From positions 8,281,984 to 8,345,983 of the forward strand of contig NC_092564.1 in NCBI RefSeq assembly GCF_037975245.1: a DNA stretch of 64,000 bases, in the 5' to 3' direction. The notes under the pieces are model-generated. The model ran no database searches. It saw only the letters and a program-made list of their open reading frames with translations, and had not been told where the DNA came from. A program made the translations under genes and the position numbers. The first letter of the stretch is position 1. Every line of letters begins with the position of its first letter. The DNA is from Apostichopus japonicus. Its lineage: Eukaryota > Echinodermata > Holothuroidea > Aspidochirotida > Stichopodidae. Of this stretch, positions 11,545 through 24,800 are shown one piece after another.

Positions 11545-14500
11545 ATGGCTTCATTCAGTCGGAGTATGTTTTCCAACGGAAACCTCAAGAAAGTGACTCT
11601 AGTTGCAGCTGCTGCAGCAGGAGTTGGTTTGGGCATAGCCTATGCCAGCCGTCAGCAGGTACGTGACTCCTCCCATTGTCCGATTCAACAGCCTGAAGTC
11701 AAGGCAGAAGCGAGAGCTAAAGCCTCTCAATGGCAAGACGAAGAAGAAGACGAGGGGAGTATTACTACATCGTTGCAACCGCATACGTCTAAAACATCAC
11801 TATATGAACCGAACCGATCTCACTCTTGTTATTCTTACGCGACTTAACTTTCGCCCCACTATCAATATTTAGGATGCCTTTGCAATATTCCTTTTATTGC
11901 ATGAGTTATCCGATCATTATTGTAAATGTGTAAATGTTCATCGACGATGCTTTGCACAAACGGTATTGTGATAGTTATGATTACGGTTGAAATCTGAGGA
12001 TATAATCTCTTTTTAATTTAGGCCTATAAGGGTTTCTAGAGATAAAAGAAAAAAATTAACAAGTTGCTTTGACAACCAAAAACGCCTTTGTTTTTATAGC
12101 TCAGATTTTAATACAGTTGCGGACCGTGCCTCACTAACTGCGTTAAATCTCCAACCCCCGCATTTGAAATTGTGCACACCGTGCCCAGTGTAAACAATAT
12201 ATAGTCCCTCCGCAATGGATACTGTGAAACATATTCACTATAGCCTAGTGTGGCACTCTTTTATAATGGAAAACGTCCGCGTGCTTCTATTGTTTAATGG
12301 GAAATGATTATTCTGGGGTATACGCCACACGATCTGTGTTTTCTCCTTAGTACTTTTTGCAGCTAAGTTCAGTCTAATTTTGTTTTGTTCTTCCAAGTTC
12401 CCAAAATGGTAAAAATCAATTTAAGACGTCTATTCCTTTTCGATTTAGGTCCAAGCAGGAATGAATAAGTCAGTTCAATTCCCGGCCTCCATGAATTATC
12501 CTGACCTTAAGAAACATAACAACGTAATGGCTAGCCACTTGACACCGGCCATTTACGCTGAACTTAGCAGAAAAGTGACCCCGAACGGGTGCACCCTCGA
12601 CGAGTGTATCCAGACTGGGGTGGACAACCCCGGCCATCCCTTCATCAAAACCGTCGGCATGGTTGCAGGCGACGAAGAGTGCTACGAGGTAAGATATGGA
12701 TTAGAATGTTTCAATGTCTTCAAAATGTTTACATCGTTACTGCGACAAGCGTGTTTTTTGCTTCAAATCATTATGAAATTGTGCCTTCCCTTACATTTTA
12801 CCCATGTTTTCATATACGCCATATACCACTTTGGTTGTTATCTCGGTATGCACCGATGCTTGTCACCCGTTCCCGTCTGCCGAGGCTCAACATGTCGCAG
12901 CGTGATCAAAAAATATTTCTGGGATTAATAAAGAAAAATTCTTGAATCATTCTTAGGTCTTCAAGGAAATCTTTGACCCAGTTATCGATGAAAGACACAA
13001 CGGATACCGAACTGACCAATTGCATCCTACTGATCTGGATGCGTCTAAAATCCGGGGCGGGTACCTCGACCCTGAATACGTACTCTCCTCTCGAGTCAGG
13101 ACAGGCAGGAGCATCAGGGGACTTTCCCTCCCACCACATTGCGACCGAGCCGAGAGAAGAATGGTGGAAAGTGTAAGTTGCAGTATAGTTTTATCGGGTA
13201 CATACATCCTGTCGTGCAGATTTACGGCATGTTAGCCACTTACTACAATTACTGGACGAGAAAATACTGAATGACAAAAATGTTTGCATTAATTTGTTTA
13301 CTTGCTCTTTAATGAAAATATAACATCAGGTAGGACTCGAGATTTGTGGAAAAATTAAATGTGTCCCAAATACAATTCAGTTATTTGCTGAACAGATCTT
13401 CCGTGGAGCTGACTGTACTAACAGCGGACGTTTCTAGATGCGTAAGTAACGTACGAAATTTATTGCAAACTGTTAGTCTTGAAGCAGATTTCTGAGTTGA
13501 TTTTAACAATATTTTTGAATAATGTTTTATACTACACTATCAAGTATCATGTCAAAGGAGGTCATTAGTTGACTAACATGGTTTATTTCAAGCATTGCAG
13601 GAGTAGGAGTCTAAATGTTTTTTTTTTTGTTGTTGATATTTTCCATGTTTTCAACTTGTATTTGCTTCTATGAGAAGTATACGGGCGACAAAATCTGAAT
13701 TAAGTCTTTTCAATTTCTTACTCATCGGAACCTTACTTTGGTGAATAAAATAAAGGTGATCATGTCGTAGTGTGGTCTGATTTCAAGTTTAGTTCTTGAG
13801 TTATACTCGATAGAGTTAGAAACAAACCGAAAAAGAAGCAGCATTCTCGTTTAAGCCATTCTTCATCAATTTTCTTATGGATGCTTTGACAGGTCGTTTG
13901 TAGAGCACTCGATAAATTAAGCGGTGATTTAAATGGCAGATATTACCCCCTGAATCAGATGTCAGAGCAGGAGCAACAGCAACTCATTGATGATCACTTC
14001 CTCTTTGACAAACCAGTCTCTCCTCTTCTCACGTGTGCCGGTATGGCACGTGACTGGCCAGACGCTCGAGGCATTTGGTGAGACCCTAGAATTATATTAT
14101 TATGTCATAGCCTTGTCGCCCAGAATTCCGCATAGTCAGAAAGAGATGCAATACTCCACTGATTGTGATTGTTTGTGTGACAAAGGCGCTTAGTGGATGA
14201 GGAGGCCAAGGGGGGGGGGGGTGGGTCAGGCGGATCGAAGCCTGAGAGCTTCCCGAGACCCAAAATATTCTAGAAAAGAACAAAGATAGTCAGCCGTATG
14301 GTAAAGTTTTAATATATTTTACTGCCTCCACCTGTTTGAGTTCTTTCAACATCGGGGTATATCATTCAGCCGGGTTGTAGATGCCAGATCCTATACACGA
14401 TACTATGTTGGAGATCATCTTGCAATATTTCTGGAGGGGATGGGGTGAAACGGTTGTAACCTTGACTATTGGGTCTGAAGAGTAGTTAAAGTTGCACTTC

Positions 14501-16395
14501 TTGCTATGTGGCACTATGAAGTATAGCAGAAGGAAACAAATGTTCATAGGTTGGCATTCGAATGAGAGGGGAGGGGGGGGGGATGGAGCAAAGGTGGATG
14601 GGAGAGGAGGGGAGAAATGGGTGGGGAAATTGCATGTGGAAATGCACAAGGCTGATTTGTCGTTCTGTTCGGTACTTCGTCACATTTTTCATTTTCAAAT
14701 TTCCTCGAACAGGCACAACGATGCAAAGAACTTTTTAGTTTGGGTGAACGAGGAGGACCACACCCGTCTCATCTCCATGGAGAAAGGAGGAAACATGAAG
14801 GCGGTGTTTGACCGGTTCTGCCAGGGACTAAATGAGGTGAGACATTGACAACTGATTGTATGGACCTAATGGCCCACTTGGTTTCATTCCATGGAGTGAG
14901 TCTTTTATTCGAGCTGGATTCAGTTGTATATATGCGTTGCTAAATTTGAATTTCTAGATCTCAATAGAAGGGGTTAGGGTATATTAAGCGGTGTGATGTG
15001 ATATTCGTAGGGAACTGTCCCGAATATTATTATTATTTTTTTTCGGGGATTACATTTGGGTTATCTCGGTGTTTGGTTCCGTTACTAGAGTATGCATCTC
15101 ATGCTACACAATGCGAACTGAAATGGTATCGTACACAGGCACTGCCTGCAGTTGTGAAGCAATACAATACTGTTATGCAGCCAATAGACTACTATATATG
15201 ATACAAACAACTACATAATTTTATCAATTTCTCTATACGTAGGTTGAATCTCTGATTAAATCCGAGGGCTGGGAGTACATGTGGAATGAACATCTTGGTT
15301 ACATTTTAACCTGTCCATCCAACCTGGGAACTGGACTTCGTGCCGGTGTCCATGTCAAACTACCCAATCTCAGCAAAGATCCCCGCTTTGACGATATCCT
15401 GGAAAAACTCAGGCTCCAGAAGCGCGGGACTGGAGGTGTCGATACAGAGTCGACCAACGGCATTTTCGATATCTCGAACCTCGATCGACTCGGACAATCA
15501 GAGGTCAGTATTGCAGAAGGTTTAGTCTCATTATTCTACCAACATGTATGAACTTAAATTTAAAGACAGTTGAGTCTCCTGGTTAAAAATTATATTTGAC
15601 AAACGTATGCTTTTTGGGGGAGGGGGGGGGGGGTAAGCAGATTAGCACTACTGTCCATTGTGATGAAGCCAGCTTCCCCTTCCAACGCACAAACCCGTAA
15701 ATCACATATGCCATGAGAAACCTTTCATGATGCTGCTAAAAAGAGAAAATTGCAGTTACCGCTGAGTCCTCGTGGTTCACGCAAGATAGAATTGGCTCAT
15801 ACTTTAAGATGGGCACTCCTCTTCATAATAAAAAATACGTACCATGGGCGTCCTCATTGGAGGGGGGGGGGGGGGAGGCTACAAGGTAGTCAAAGGAAAG
15901 AACTTAAGTGTACTCTCTACATCTCTTTCAAATGATATCACAACCTAAATTAAGTTTACTGATCACATATATTCATGCAGATTCTACAGTGTATATGGCA
16001 AGCCAAATGACGGTTTATTTTTCATAGTTAATCGGTTTATGGGTTAATTCTTTGGACGGTTCACCAGGTATGGAAAGAACTAAAGCTTTGCTTGCCAGCC
16101 CCTACCCACTTCTCCATCTTTGGAGTTTTATTACAGCGGACGTCCATGACTGTTAGCCAAAAACATTTCTAAAAGTAATAACATACGCTTTCAATGACTA
16201 CACCATGAAAGCACAATAATGCCATATCAAGTACCAAACGTTTCCATTCTATCCGAGAATTGAGCATTGTTATATTTTACAATTTAACAATTTAGAGCAC
16301 TTTTCGTTGTCACACACATTCGTTACCCCCCCCAAATGGGTTTCACAAAATTTACTACTCGAAAAAACACAGCCTTTTTTATATGTATATATATG

Positions 16396-16429
<34 letters not shown>

Positions 16430-16807
16430 TGTATGTATGTATGTATGTATGTATGTATGTATGTATGTATGTATGTATGTATGTATGTATATGTATGTAT
16501 ACATGTATGTTTGTATGAATGTATCTATGTAGTTATTTTCTCTTAAAACTGACCTGGTCAAAATGAAAAGAAAAATAGCTTTGTGATCAAACTCATCTCA
16601 GTCAAGATATATTTTTGCTATGCTTTGAAACCCAATTCTAATGTTTTTCCTACCAAACTGAGTGATAGTGTTAACTCATTTGGGGATTCTTTTCCCATAT
16701 TTCAGGTGCAATTGGTCCAACGGGTAATTGATGGAGTCGATTTGCTGGTGAAAATGGAGAAGCAATTGGAAAAGAGCAGGCCCATCAACAGCCTCATGCC
16801 CAAGTAG
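11545..16807 (+). CDS. CKMT: Mitochondrial creatine kinase, complete, seven coding exons
   Basis: The exons are 11545-11658, 12449-12688, 12957-13172, 13893-14077, 14713-14836, 15243-15503 and 16706-16807, giving 413 residues. All introns are GT..AG and phase 0 except intron 4, which splits a TGG codon. Residues 1-38 form a mitochondrial targeting peptide (S/R/K-rich, then an alanine/valine stretch, no acids). The phosphagen-kinase N-domain follows, then the catalytic domain with [12 protein letters not shown] and the active-site loop TCPSNLGTG (reactive Cys about 317), then KRGTGGVDT and [10 protein letters not shown]. The enzyme transfers phosphate between ATP and creatine in the intermembrane space. 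The length matches vertebrate uMtCK/sMtCK. Creatine rather than arginine specificity is inferred from the close match to mitochondrial CK, including the targeting peptide. No frameshift or missing key residue is seen. Confidence 0.96.
16381..16520 (+). repeat. (GTAT)n microsatellite
   Basis: An almost pure GTAT tetranucleotide array lies in intron 6 of the creatine kinase gene. It produces spurious repetitive open frames on both strands. Confidence 0.95.
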
Positions 16808-18895
16808 ATGAGCAAAAATAACAAAACATTTATAACTAAAAAGAATCTTGTGAACAAATTTGTCTGAATATTAATATTATGTATATGAGATATGTGAAGT
16901 AATATATGTGTACAATAGGGAAAACTTGATTTAAATATACTTTTATCATATCATAAATAACTAACACTGATGTTGGGTTATATTTTTATTTAAACATTGA
17001 ATAATTTACAAGTGTCTTTTGTTGTCTTATTGAGTAGCATATTCTGTAGGAACAAAGTTGTAAAACCATCAGAGAAGGTAAGCATTTGAAACAGACTTGG
17101 TCGCAAGATTTTAACTGACCAAGCCATGTAATGTTCACCCACAACCTCATATCCACAAATCTAACTAGAATATTTACATCCATGGTATAAACCAGTTGGC
17201 TTCTAATGATTTGGCTGAAAACTGTTTATTCTGATACAGAAAATGTTGTCCCACTGAAAGTTAATACAATCTTTGAATATTCTATTTGCAAAGAATTGAA
17301 ACAATTACCTTATTTTATTATGTCCAGTGGGCTGAGCAGGTGGGAGAGGGTGGGTGGGGGGGGGTTCAACATTTCCTGACTGATTTACATAAGGTGCATT
17401 CTGAGGCATATTTAGATCATAAATAAGGTCTACACAAGAAATTCTAAATGGAAGGTTGTGTGATCAAAACAGATGGCTGATGGTTCCTCAAGATGGATAC
17501 AACTGTTGGATTTGACGCTCTGATGAAGACACTAAGTCAAAACCTTCCCTTGCACAGGCCAATGATCATGTCTGGTGCAATTTTGGTGAAACAACAGCCA
17601 AGTAAGACAATCCGTTGTCAAAATGGTAAGAATTGGCTTTGAAATTATTAATTGTTTGGAAAAGATGCCAACCTCTCATGGATTGTCACAACAGCCAAGT
17701 AAGACAATCTGTTGTCAAAATGGTAAGAATCATCTTTGAATGAATACTTGTTTGGAAAGGATAGCCCGACAATTCATGAATTACCACACTTATGCAGCAA
17801 TACATAGCAAGAATGTTGAACCAATATTTTGCAAATTTGTGAGGAGCAGTTATGTTTACTGTTTACAAAGTGATCAAAGCATACACAGTTACAGTGGGTG
17901 TGAACCCCCTCCCCCTTTCTCTTGAATACCACAAAGTAGTTATTAGCAAATCTTCGAGTGTATACCTAATTCTACACCTCAATATGCCCAGAATGCACCA
18001 CTTCATGACAATAATTTTCTGGGGGAAGACCACATCTCCCTACATGGAAGACCACCTCAACGACCTCAAATGAAGCAATCATAAATAGTGGCAAGAAAAT
18101 GAATTGGGTGGAAAATCTACATTGCATGATTCAACAGGGAGTAACTATTATTCCTGTTCATTATGGAAAATTTCAGATTTCACATGAGTACCGTAAAAAT
18201 AAGAAAAGCTGATAGGCTAATTGTAGAACAAACTTTGAAAGTTGAATTTCATGTTGGGTTGTATCTTTGCTTCTAACTCATGTAAAATTTACGCACAACT
18301 CGTTCCCCTTACATGTAAACTTGCATATCAATGCCATTAAAAGCAGGCAGTTGCTCCTGATCAACAAGTTATTTACCATTTAGTCCAATACAAAAAAAGA
18401 AGAACAAATGGCCATTGCAAACTATTTAAGGTTTAATCTGATGTCATAATCCCTGATGAGGTTTGGGTAGACTTAAGCAACCACTCAGGTACCTTTAATT
18501 ATAATATTTCCTTTATTGATCAAGTATTTCATTATCAGATTAGGGCAAATTTGACACAAAATGCAAAGTCTGTAATGAGTAAAGGAGAGAGAGAAAAAAG
18601 AGAGGAATATTGTCGAAGAAACGAAGTTCAAGGTGTATTATGAAATACTATACAACACAGATGCTGTGGCTTTACATTGGTTAAAAGTGAGAGAGTCACA
18701 ATCACTCTTTAAAGTTTGATAAAGAGAGCTTTCTTAACTTCTTTAGAAGTGATTTTAAAACTGTAAATATAAGTTTCCTGATGTAATTTTGCTCTTTCCT
18801 TTCAATATTTGGCTCAAGAAACAACATCCCTAACAGATTATTAAATTCAATCCTGGAATACTCCTTCAACAGTTCATCATTATCTTAGAGGCAAC
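16808..18895. other. Convergent intergenic region with tandem duplication
   Basis: This lies between the 3' ends of creatine kinase and CEP78 and holds the 3' UTRs of both. It includes a two-copy direct repeat of about 97 bases (17591-17687 and 17688-17760, sharing ACAACAGCCAAGTAAGACAA) and a stray copy of CEP78 exon sequence (listed separately). No further gene is recognised. Confidence 0.6.
17471..17525 (-). pseudogene. Degenerate copy of part of the CEP78 last exon
   Basis: On the minus strand this 55-base segment matches the beginning of the terminal CEP78 exon (19911-19966), for example CCATCTTGA and ACCA-CAGCC in the same order, with scattered substitutions. A one-base deletion shifts the frame and a stop follows. 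It lies 1.4 kb beyond the CEP78 stop. It reads as the remnant of a partial duplication, not a functional exon. Confidence 0.6.
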
Positions 18896-21800
18896 TTATT
18901 TGTTTTGATTCCGGGAATCACTGTTTGAGCTTTGGTCTTCATCATCAACTTGGGAGGGAAGTTCATCAGATTTATGCAATATTTCTTCCCGAGAATGTTC
19001 AGAGAGAGTTTTCTCTGGTGTAGAAGTCTTGATCTTAGAATGATCGGACTGGCTAGATTCAAAATCATCGTCGTTGGAATAGCTCGCGTGGGGGTCACTT
19101 GCTTCTTGGACTAACCCTGCTTCATCTTTAGATACCTCTGGTAGGGTCATATCCTCGGGTATCAGACTCCGGAAGCTGGTGGTATCTCTTGGAATGCGGC
19201 CAGATTTTAAAGCATCTGGTGTAATTAGACTAGGGTCTTTGACAATCATGCTGCTACTTACTGGAGATTGCTCCACAGGACTTGCTTGCTTATCTTCCTC
19301 AAAAGCACTCCCACTGTTATTCCTATTTCTGGCATTTTCATCGTCCTGCCTCTCTTCCTGTGTTACAGTGATGAGTTCTATCCTCATCTTTGACTCATCT
19401 GGCAGGGTCCTCTCTCTTCTTTGATCTCTCCTGCCATTTTGATCGTGCCGATCTTCCTTGGCACCTACAGGAGATGTATCATACTCGTTGCTCTGTGGGT
19501 TATCATTATTTCTTGTTTCATTATCATTCTCACGAGCAGATGAACTGTCCTTCCCAGAAACATCTGCGCCATCACGAGGAATGCCTTCTCTATGGGTACC
19601 TCCGGTTCCATGCTGAATCACCGTAACACCATCGTGACCAGTTGAGGTAGATGAAATAACAGGATGAACTTCTGAGGCTAAATCATGATCTGAACCCATT
19701 CTCATTCCAATGTGACTACCAGTGGCAGTCACACTTGTAGAAGCAAAAACAGAAATATGTCCATTCAAATGAGTCCTATTTGGCACCCCATTTGAAACCA
19801 TGGATGAACCATTTGTACTCGAATTAGGATGCCAAGGTTGCTCATTCTCACTTCGATTGTCAGTGTGGAATCCTGTACCATTGTCTTGCCTACCTTTGGA
19901 CATTGAGGTAGACGGCTGGTGGTTTTTCAAGATGGATGCAACTGCTGGATTTTGAAGTTCTGATGTAGAGAGACCAACAAGAGAACAAAGCTGGCCCAAC
20001 CTTTAAGAAAGATGACAGAAAAAATCATGAAGAAAGAACAGCAATCAAACTACAAAGCATAGGAAAGGTCAACTGCCCCAATGACAATACTGTACTGAAT
20101 CATGCAAATCAAAGGAAAGGTCAACTGCCCCAATGACAATACTGTACTAAATTATGCAAATCAAAGGAAAGGTCAACTGCCCCAATGACAATTCTGTACT
20201 AAATCATGCAAATCAAAGGAAAGTTCAACTGCCCCAATGACATTACTGTACTAAATTATGCAAAGCAAAGGAAAGTTCAACAGCCCAATGACAATACTGT
20301 ACTAAATTATGCAAATCAAAGGAAAGGTCAACTGCCCCAATGACAATACTGTACTAAATTATGCAAATCAAAGGAAAGGTCAACTGCCCCAATGACAATA
20401 CTGTACTAAATTATGCAAATCAAAGGAAAGGTCAACTGCCCCAATGACAATACTGTACTAAATTATGCAAATCAAAGGAAAGGTCAACTGCCCCAATGAC
20501 AATTCTGTACTAAATCATGCAAATCAAAGGAAATTTCAACTGCCCCAATGACAATACTGTACTAAATTATGCAAATCAAAGTAAAGGTCAACTGCCCCAA
20601 TGACAATACTGTACTAAATTATGCAAATCAAAGTAAAGGTCAACTGCCCCAATGACAATACTGTGCTAAATTATGCAAATCAATGGAAAGGTCAACTGCT
20701 CCAATGACAATACTGTACTAAATTATGCAAGATAAATTCAAAAAGAGAGAACACTTCTGATTCTTATCCAGTAACTTTACCTTCTATTTGGTTTACACAC
20801 CTGAATGCGTTACTTGAGTAACAAGTCAACCTCTTTTAATGACACAACTTTATAGGCCAACTTTAACAGCTTTTAAGAAAAAGAACATATTTTGAAATGG
20901 TTGCTTTTCATAGGAAGGCCACTTGATAACTACATTAACAATCAGTCTACAAAGCTGACCTTATGAAGGAAACATGTAATCTTTATACTACTGACAGAAC
21001 AAATAACACAGAGGAACTTGTTCATATATACTAAACAATTTATCATTGCTTGAGTTTACTGATAAAGTAGGCTCATTTGGATCAAAAGGGTTTACTGAAA
21101 ACTTTTTAATGTCAAATATATATTCATCTGCATATTAAAAGAACAATTGAACAGTTTACCCTGCATCTCGTAGTAGATCCAAGAAAGAATGGAATTTTTG
21201 GAATGACTCTTCAATGGTTTTCAGAAGATCTTCATCCATGCCCTGAGCAGCTGCACTACTCAGCATCTGGTTACTGGCGGCTACGATGGGATGTCGAGTG
21301 TCAAGCATCTGAAGATGACGTCTTAGTCTGCTGTTGTCTACAGTAAGCTCAACAATTTGGGCATCAGCAGCGGCTCGAGCTTTACTCTCAAGATCCAGGC
21401 GTCTCTTAAGCTCTTCTAATCTGACCTGTGGTAGAATTTTTAATACTTTAATATGACTGTGAGAGAGGTTTATTGCTAAACATAGTACCGGGTACTGTAA
21501 CAAACTGAAATCACCATCTGTATTACACACAATATTTAATACAAATATATTAATACAGGTATACGCAACATAATCCACAGCTGTGCCGATACTACTAGTA
21601 ACTACCGCCTTGACCAAGGCTTCTGTTATGAAAAAATGTACTGATATCACTTCACTAGCTCAAGTATAACTGCTACTGCAGGTATGTAGCCTGATCAATT
21701 GTTAAGTTCTGCATTAACTTCACTTCATGTTTTGCTATGCTTACTAGGCTAGGCCTACATACAGCTGTTATAAAGTATTGTAGGCTTATGCTTTGAAGTA

Positions 21801-24800
21801 CTGATAATGATAGCTTATGCTATTAAGCACTGATTCAAATATATAATATTAAACACCTCTCTTGAGGTGGCATAGTCCATATAGAGTTAATTTCACTCAA
21901 ACTAGAAAGGGCCAAAAAGGAAAACGAAGGACAAATTTTTTTAACAGATGTGGTTATCAAACAGCATTTTTTTCTCTGAATGGAAGTACATGTGGTGAGA
22001 AAATTGGGTCAAACGAGCCCACTGAAAGGAGGATAAGGTGTTGTACAAAAGTGGTGCAAGGTTCCTACCTTATGTGTAGTCTTGAAAATGTTGACGGTAG
22101 CATGTTTGCAGTTAAATATACACGAAAGCAGTCAATATTGCTTTTGCGAAAACAACTGTCAACAGTTAACTCTACAGGGCTATCAATACAACGGCCACTA
22201 TAACATAACACTATGAGAAAAGACATAAGTACAAGCAGGGAGCTGTTATATATCATCTCCATGTTACCCAAGGATATGTCTGAGTAGCATTTCCTTGTAC
22301 GAACAATAGTGTTCACTGTGGTAAAACCACTGTGACATGAAGGGGGTTGTTTTGTTGCCTTCTATTCAGAGAGCTTGCATTTGTAGCACTGTCGATCACA
22401 ATATCTGATATGGATATTTAGAGAGTCAGAGATCTATAATGACTACCATACGTTCACGATCTTCCTGCTTAACGATCACATTTTCTTTAAAGGTCATGGT
22501 ATTTGGACAAATCATACATAAAATGTCCTATCAAATACCCAAATACTGAATTCATTTGTAGTACATATTTTTATGGTTTTGTTAATAGGTTTTGGCATGC
22601 TCTAACCTACTTTTAAACCTTCAAGAGCTGTATAGAGAGTTTGTTTACCGGTAAGTGATGTGGCTCTCATTGTTCGTGATGGCAAAAACTGAAAGAGCCA
22701 TGAATGACCTGTGTTCAGCTATCCAGTGATGATTAGTTTTTACCACGTTAAGAAAAAAACTTCTACAAGGACTTCTACAAGACTACATTTCTTTGATAAA
22801 GTGTGTAAGTCATTGAGTGGGACATTCTGATGTCACTACTACAACAAACAAGTAATACATTTTGTGCTCCTGTCATAGCACTGCCAGAGATGATATCTTA
22901 CAAACACAACAAGCTGCCTGTGATGGAAGATTTGAAGTAATATCTCCTCACCATAATTTCCTTGTTCTCTCTCTCATGCTGCCTCCTAATCATCTGGGAT
23001 GTGGTGCTAGTGCTCTCATCCTTTGTGGTGGTGTCATCATCATCATTATCATCATCACTCCCTGATGACTCCTCTATCACCACTGATGATGATAATAACT
23101 TGTTTGATTTGGGAGATGTCCTCCTGCGTGGTGGAGTGTGATGGATGCGAACAGTGGAACCAGATTGTACCCCTCCACTTGTTTTTCCTGCTGTAGTGGG
23201 TTGCATGGTATCGGCTGGTGTGGCTGACCTAGTTTACAAAGTTTGCAAAAAAAGATTTATACATTATTTTAAAACTTGAGTATGCTTTATAAGGAAAGGA
23301 ATATTGGGCAAACAAATAGATTCAGATATGAAAAAGTTCACATTCAGAGTTGAGAGCCTCAATACTTGTCAATCGCATTTAACAAAAAAAGGGGTAAGGC
23401 CCACACCCCTTTGTTTTTAATTTCTACAATAACAATGTTTAGCTAAATCACAGAAGGTGAAAAGCAAATAATAGGTTGAATCACTTCATGATGATACTTC
23501 AGGCAAGCAGTTTCTAAACAAATTATGATTATTACATTTGAATTTAAATAAATGACTGACATCTCCTAGGGCTTCAATTTTTGTTGACATGTAACAGACT
23601 TTCTGAAAGAAATCATTATCTCTTATGCCACTAATGCAAATCCCTTAACAGCATTGTGTTCTATATGCCAGGACAGTAGACATAACATTTCAAACACAAT
23701 CAGTTCTTGTCAATGTATTTGCTTGTCGTTAATCAAACTAATGGATGCCCTACTTTATTCTTTCTCCATCTCACCGTTTTCTCTCCTCTGCTCTCGCTGC
23801 TGACCTCCACGGAATGAACCCTGGTCCAGGCCTGGTTACAGGCTGCCTCTCTTTATACACTGTTACAGATGTTTTCGATTGTACCGGTCTTGGTACGGGA
23901 GACGACTTCCTCTCTTTTTTCTTTCCTTTTCGTTTCTTCTTCACCATTCCTGATGGTGCCTTTTGGGGAGGATCCATCGAGGTGGCTGTTAACCATGGGT
24001 ACTAGGAAAAATGACAAAGTTATTCAAATTTAAATCTTGTAAATTGTTAATCTGCAATTATTTATTTTCCAATTATTTTATTTTCAATAATTAAAATGAT
24101 TAGTTTATGACACTATTCCAACCTTTCCCCCCCCCCCCCCATTTAAACATGACAAATTAGGAGTGGGGATACTGAGCAGAGTGAGAGAGGGATGATCCTT
24201 CTCAACAAAATAGTTTCTATTTGATAAATATTAAATAAACCATAATGATAATAATCAATGCAAGTGATTAATTACCTCCTCTTCTCTTCCTTCTCCATTT
24301 ATGAGGACTTGTTCAATGACTTCCTTTAGTAGACTGTGATCTATTGATAGTAAACAGATTCAAATTTTAAATTAATTTTAAGATACATGCTTGCATGTTA
24401 TTGCACTGACAAATACTTGAACAAAACTGACCGGTTAGTAGACTAACTACAACTTCAGTAAATACTTCATTATGGAGTACAGGACAAAGCAATGAGAATA
24501 AATTTTACTGTTGAAACATGATCAAACTGAACTTACCTATGAGAGGGTTCCTCCTTATGTCAAGTACAACAACAGTAGTGTTGCCTCTCAAGGCTTCCAA
24601 AATTGCAACAGCGCCAACGTTTGAAATACCACAATGTTGCATGTCAAGAGCTGCAAGATATGTGAGAAAATGAAATAAACCTCAAATGTCATTAGTTCTA
24701 GGTCAGAGCAAGACTTGCATATTGATATATTAGGAAGGACAAAAACTAGTCTTACAATCGTTCCGTCTGACTACAGACTTCCAATGTTAACTTCAAGGAG

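Noticed and set aside
11401-11847. Long frame starting upstream of the creatine kinase ATG
   Set aside because: Only 11545-11658 matches the family. The upstream part is 5' UTR and the part after 11658 is intron read-through.
16307-16561. Open frames with YVCM and THIY repeats on both strands
   Set aside because: They are translations of a GTAT microsatellite in a creatine kinase intron.
20064-20730. CRISPR-like array
   Set aside because: The whole 52-base unit repeats head to tail with no unique spacers, and the DNA is eukaryotic.
21862-22203. 113-residue plus-strand frame in a CEP78 intron
   Set aside because: No recognisable family or splice partners, and atypical composition; likely chance.
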